Positions 62,450-64,000 of a stretch of 64,000 nt of DNA are shown here, one piece after another. The translations under genes and the position numbers were made by a program. Below the pieces are notes generated by a model. It saw only the letters and a list, made by a program, of their open reading frames with translations, was not told the origin of the DNA and did no database searches. Origin of the DNA: Allomuricauda sp. (GTDB lineage: Bacteria > Bacteroidota > Bacteroidia > Flavobacteriales > Flavobacteriaceae); the NCBI RefSeq assembly GCF_028280385.1, contig NZ_JANQLX010000003.1, forward strand, positions 1 to 64,000. The letters are read 5' to 3'. How positions within the stretch are numbered: position 1 is the stretch's first letter; each line of letters starts with the position of its first letter.

Positions 62450-64000
62450 ATGTATGTAGTAAAAAGAGATGGAAGAAAAGAGCCGATGATGTTCGACAAG
62501 ATCACGGCACGAGTTAGAAAACTTTGTTATGGCCTTAACGGCCTTGTGGATCCCGTAAAAGTGGCCATGAGAGTCATTGAAGGGCTATATGACGGGGTAA
62601 CTACTTCTGAACTGGATAACTTGGCCGCCGAAATTGCGGCAACCATGACCACAACACATCCAGATTATGCCAAGTTAGCTGCCCGGATTTCCGTTTCCAA
62701 TCTACATAAAAACACAAAAAAGTCCTTCTCCGAAACTATGAAGGACCTATATGAATATATCAACCCAAGAACAGGAAAGAAAGCCCCATTGTTATCGGAT
62801 GAAGTGTTCAAGGTAATTTCGGAAAATGCCGAAAAACTGGATTCCACGATCATTTACAACCGGGATTTTGGCTACGATTATTTTGGTTTTAAAACCTTGG
62901 AGCGTTCCTATCTGCTAAAGTTGAACGGCAAGATTGCAGAACGGCCGCAGCACATGCTCATGCGTGTTGCGGTAGGCATCCATTTGGAGGATTTGGACGC
63001 CGCTATTGAGACTTACGAGCTCATGTCCAAAAAATATTTTACCCATGCTACACCTACCCTGTTCAATTCAGGAACACCCAAGCCTCAGATGTCGTCCTGC
63101 TTTTTGCTGGCTATGAAAGACGACAGTATTGATGGTATTTACGATACACTGAAGCAGACCGCTAAAATTTCCCAGTCCGCTGGGGGTATTGGATTGTCCA
63201 TCCATAACATTCGTGCTACAGGATCGTATATTGCCGGTACCAATGGAACCTCCAATGGAATTGTACCAATGCTAAGGGTATTCAACGATACTGCCCGTTA
63301 CGTGGATCAAGGAGGTGGAAAAAGAAAAGGAAGTTTTGCCATTTACGTGGAACCCTGGCATGCCGATATCTTCGATTTTCTGGATTTGAAAAAGAACCAT
63401 GGTAAGGAAGAAATGCGTGCGCGTGACCTCTTCTACGCTATGTGGATTCCGGATTTGTTCATGAAAAGAGTAGAGGCCGATGGAGAGTGGACCCTGATGT
63501 GTCCCAATGAATGCCCGGATTTGTTCAACACCCATAGTGAGGCATTTGAGGAACTGTACACCAAATATGAAGCCGAAGGAAAAGGCAGAAAAACTATAAA
63601 GGCGCGTGATCTTTGGGAGAAAATATTGGAGTCGCAGATTGAAACAGGCACCCCTTACATGCTTTATAAAGATGCTGCCAACAGAAAGAGCAACCAGAAA
63701 AACTTGGGAACTATCCGCTCCTCCAATCTATGTACGGAGATTTTGGAATACACCTCCCCTGATGAGGTAGCGGTATGTAACTTGGCTTCCATTGCCCTTC
63801 CCATGTTCGTAAAAAATGGTCAGTTTGACCATAAGGAGTTGTTCAAGGTAACGAAAAGGGTGACCAAAAACCTGAACCGTGTCATAGATCGGAACTATTA
63901 TCCGGTAAAAGAGGCTGAAAATTCCAATATGAGACACCGCCCCGTAGGATTGGGGGTACAAGGTTTGGCAGATACCTTTATCATGTTGCGTTTGCCTTTT
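62450..64000 (+). CDS. nrdA: Ribonucleotide reductase class I, alpha subunit (first 517 codons, runs off the right edge)
   Basis: The frame opens at ATG 62450 and stays open to the edge. An N-terminal ATP-cone ([17 protein letters not shown]) implies allosteric activity control by ATP/dATP. The R1 barrel begins with [48 protein letters not shown] and [19 protein letters not shown] [15 protein letters not shown], and reaches the active-site Cys in SSNLCTEI. Sequence is of the same eukaryote-like type as NrdB. It sits 140 bases downstream of nrdB in the unusual order beta then alpha. The C-terminal redox Cys pair lies beyond the window. Confidence 0.96.
   Translation, partial: MYVVKRDGRKEPMMFDKITARVRKLCYGLNGLVDPVKVAMRVIEGLYDGVTTSELDNLAAEIAATMTTTHPDYAKLAARISVSNLHKNTKKSFSETMKDLYEYINPRTGKKAPLLSDEVFKVISENAEKLDSTIIYNRDFGYDYFGFKTLERSYLLKLNGKIAERPQHMLMRVAVGIHLEDLDAAIETYELMSKKYFTHATPTLFNSGTPKPQMSSCFLLAMKDDSIDGIYDTLKQTAKISQSAGGIGLSIHNIRATGSYIAGTNGTSNGIVPMLRVFNDTARYVDQGGGKRKGSFAIYVEPWHADIFDFLDLKKNHGKEEMRARDLFYAMWIPDLFMKRVEADGEWTLMCPNECPDLFNTHSEAFEELYTKYEAEGKGRKTIKARDLWEKILESQIETGTPYMLYKDAANRKSNQKNLGTIRSSNLCTEILEYTSPDEVAVCNLASIALPMFVKNGQFDHKELFKVTKRVTKNLNRVIDRNYYPVKEAENSNMRHRPVGLGVQGLADTFIMLRLPF

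Overview
The window looks like the chromosome of a marine-type Flavobacteriaceae bacterium (phylum Bacteroidota), possibly close to Muricauda/Allomuricauda. This is inferred from the gene families present: a type IX secretion sorting domain on a subtilase, DUF3078, DUF5916 and DUF6973 proteins, TPR-histidine kinase/LytTR pairs, and eukaryote-like NrdB/NrdA. Start sites mostly lack Shine-Dalgarno sequences, base composition is moderate, and genes are dense. I saw no rRNA, tRNA, CRISPR array, transposase, integrase or prophage gene, so this is mainly core chromosome.

Layout. 1-735: edge of a lipoprotein gene, then a repeat-rich spacer with two copies of a module of about 95 bp and an AGACCCC heptamer array. 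736-6575: DUF3078 outer-membrane-type protein, HflX, an endonuclease/exonuclease/phosphatase family protein and a T9SS-exported subtilase. 6668-10695 (minus): a CNNM/CBS membrane protein, Ogt, a PolB-like 3'-5' exonuclease and a VOC protein in a tightly overlapped operon, with a serine hydrolase upstream. 10718-17771 (minus): a heme operon hemA-hemC-hemD-hemE-DUF6973-hemF-phzF-like-hemB. A divergent AraC regulator and a ThuA protein follow, then DUF1460, hemH and a MATE pump up to 22997. A HemJ-type protoporphyrinogen oxidase at 40235-40783 supplies the step missing from the cluster. Only hemL of the C5 heme route is not seen.

23001-33598: exported beta-propeller and hydrolase genes (PQQ-type sugar dehydrogenase, lactonase, PD40 and NHL-like propellers, esterase-TPR, DUF5916) with AraC and LytTR membrane regulators. 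33653-36862: a zinc-ribbon membrane protein, an SPFH-GYF protein and a Cys-motif DUF4328 membrane protein, resembling a variant of the Bacillus YdjG/YdjI membrane system. 37022-48389: a large BNR-propeller protein, HemJ, an orphan NtrY-like kinase coupled to a small membrane protein, enoyl-CoA hydratase, a radical SAM protein, and a YCII/ECF sigma pair. 48424-57709: general metabolism and repair genes (Gfo/Idh oxidoreductase, HD hydrolase, acyltransferase, SDR, bacilliredoxin, TerB-DnaJ, HupE/UreJ, dCMP deaminase, S41 protease, MarC, DUF3109).

57699-61106 is the most interesting stretch. A TPR-histidine kinase/LytTR response regulator pair lies divergent to a small gene that encodes a 40-residue membrane peptide. 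That frame stays open for 69 more codons after a single TAG. The small gene is preceded by two direct repeats with 21-bp periodicity, the geometry of LytTR operators, and is followed by a perfect 14-bp-stem terminator. The window ends with nrdB and the first 517 codons of nrdA.
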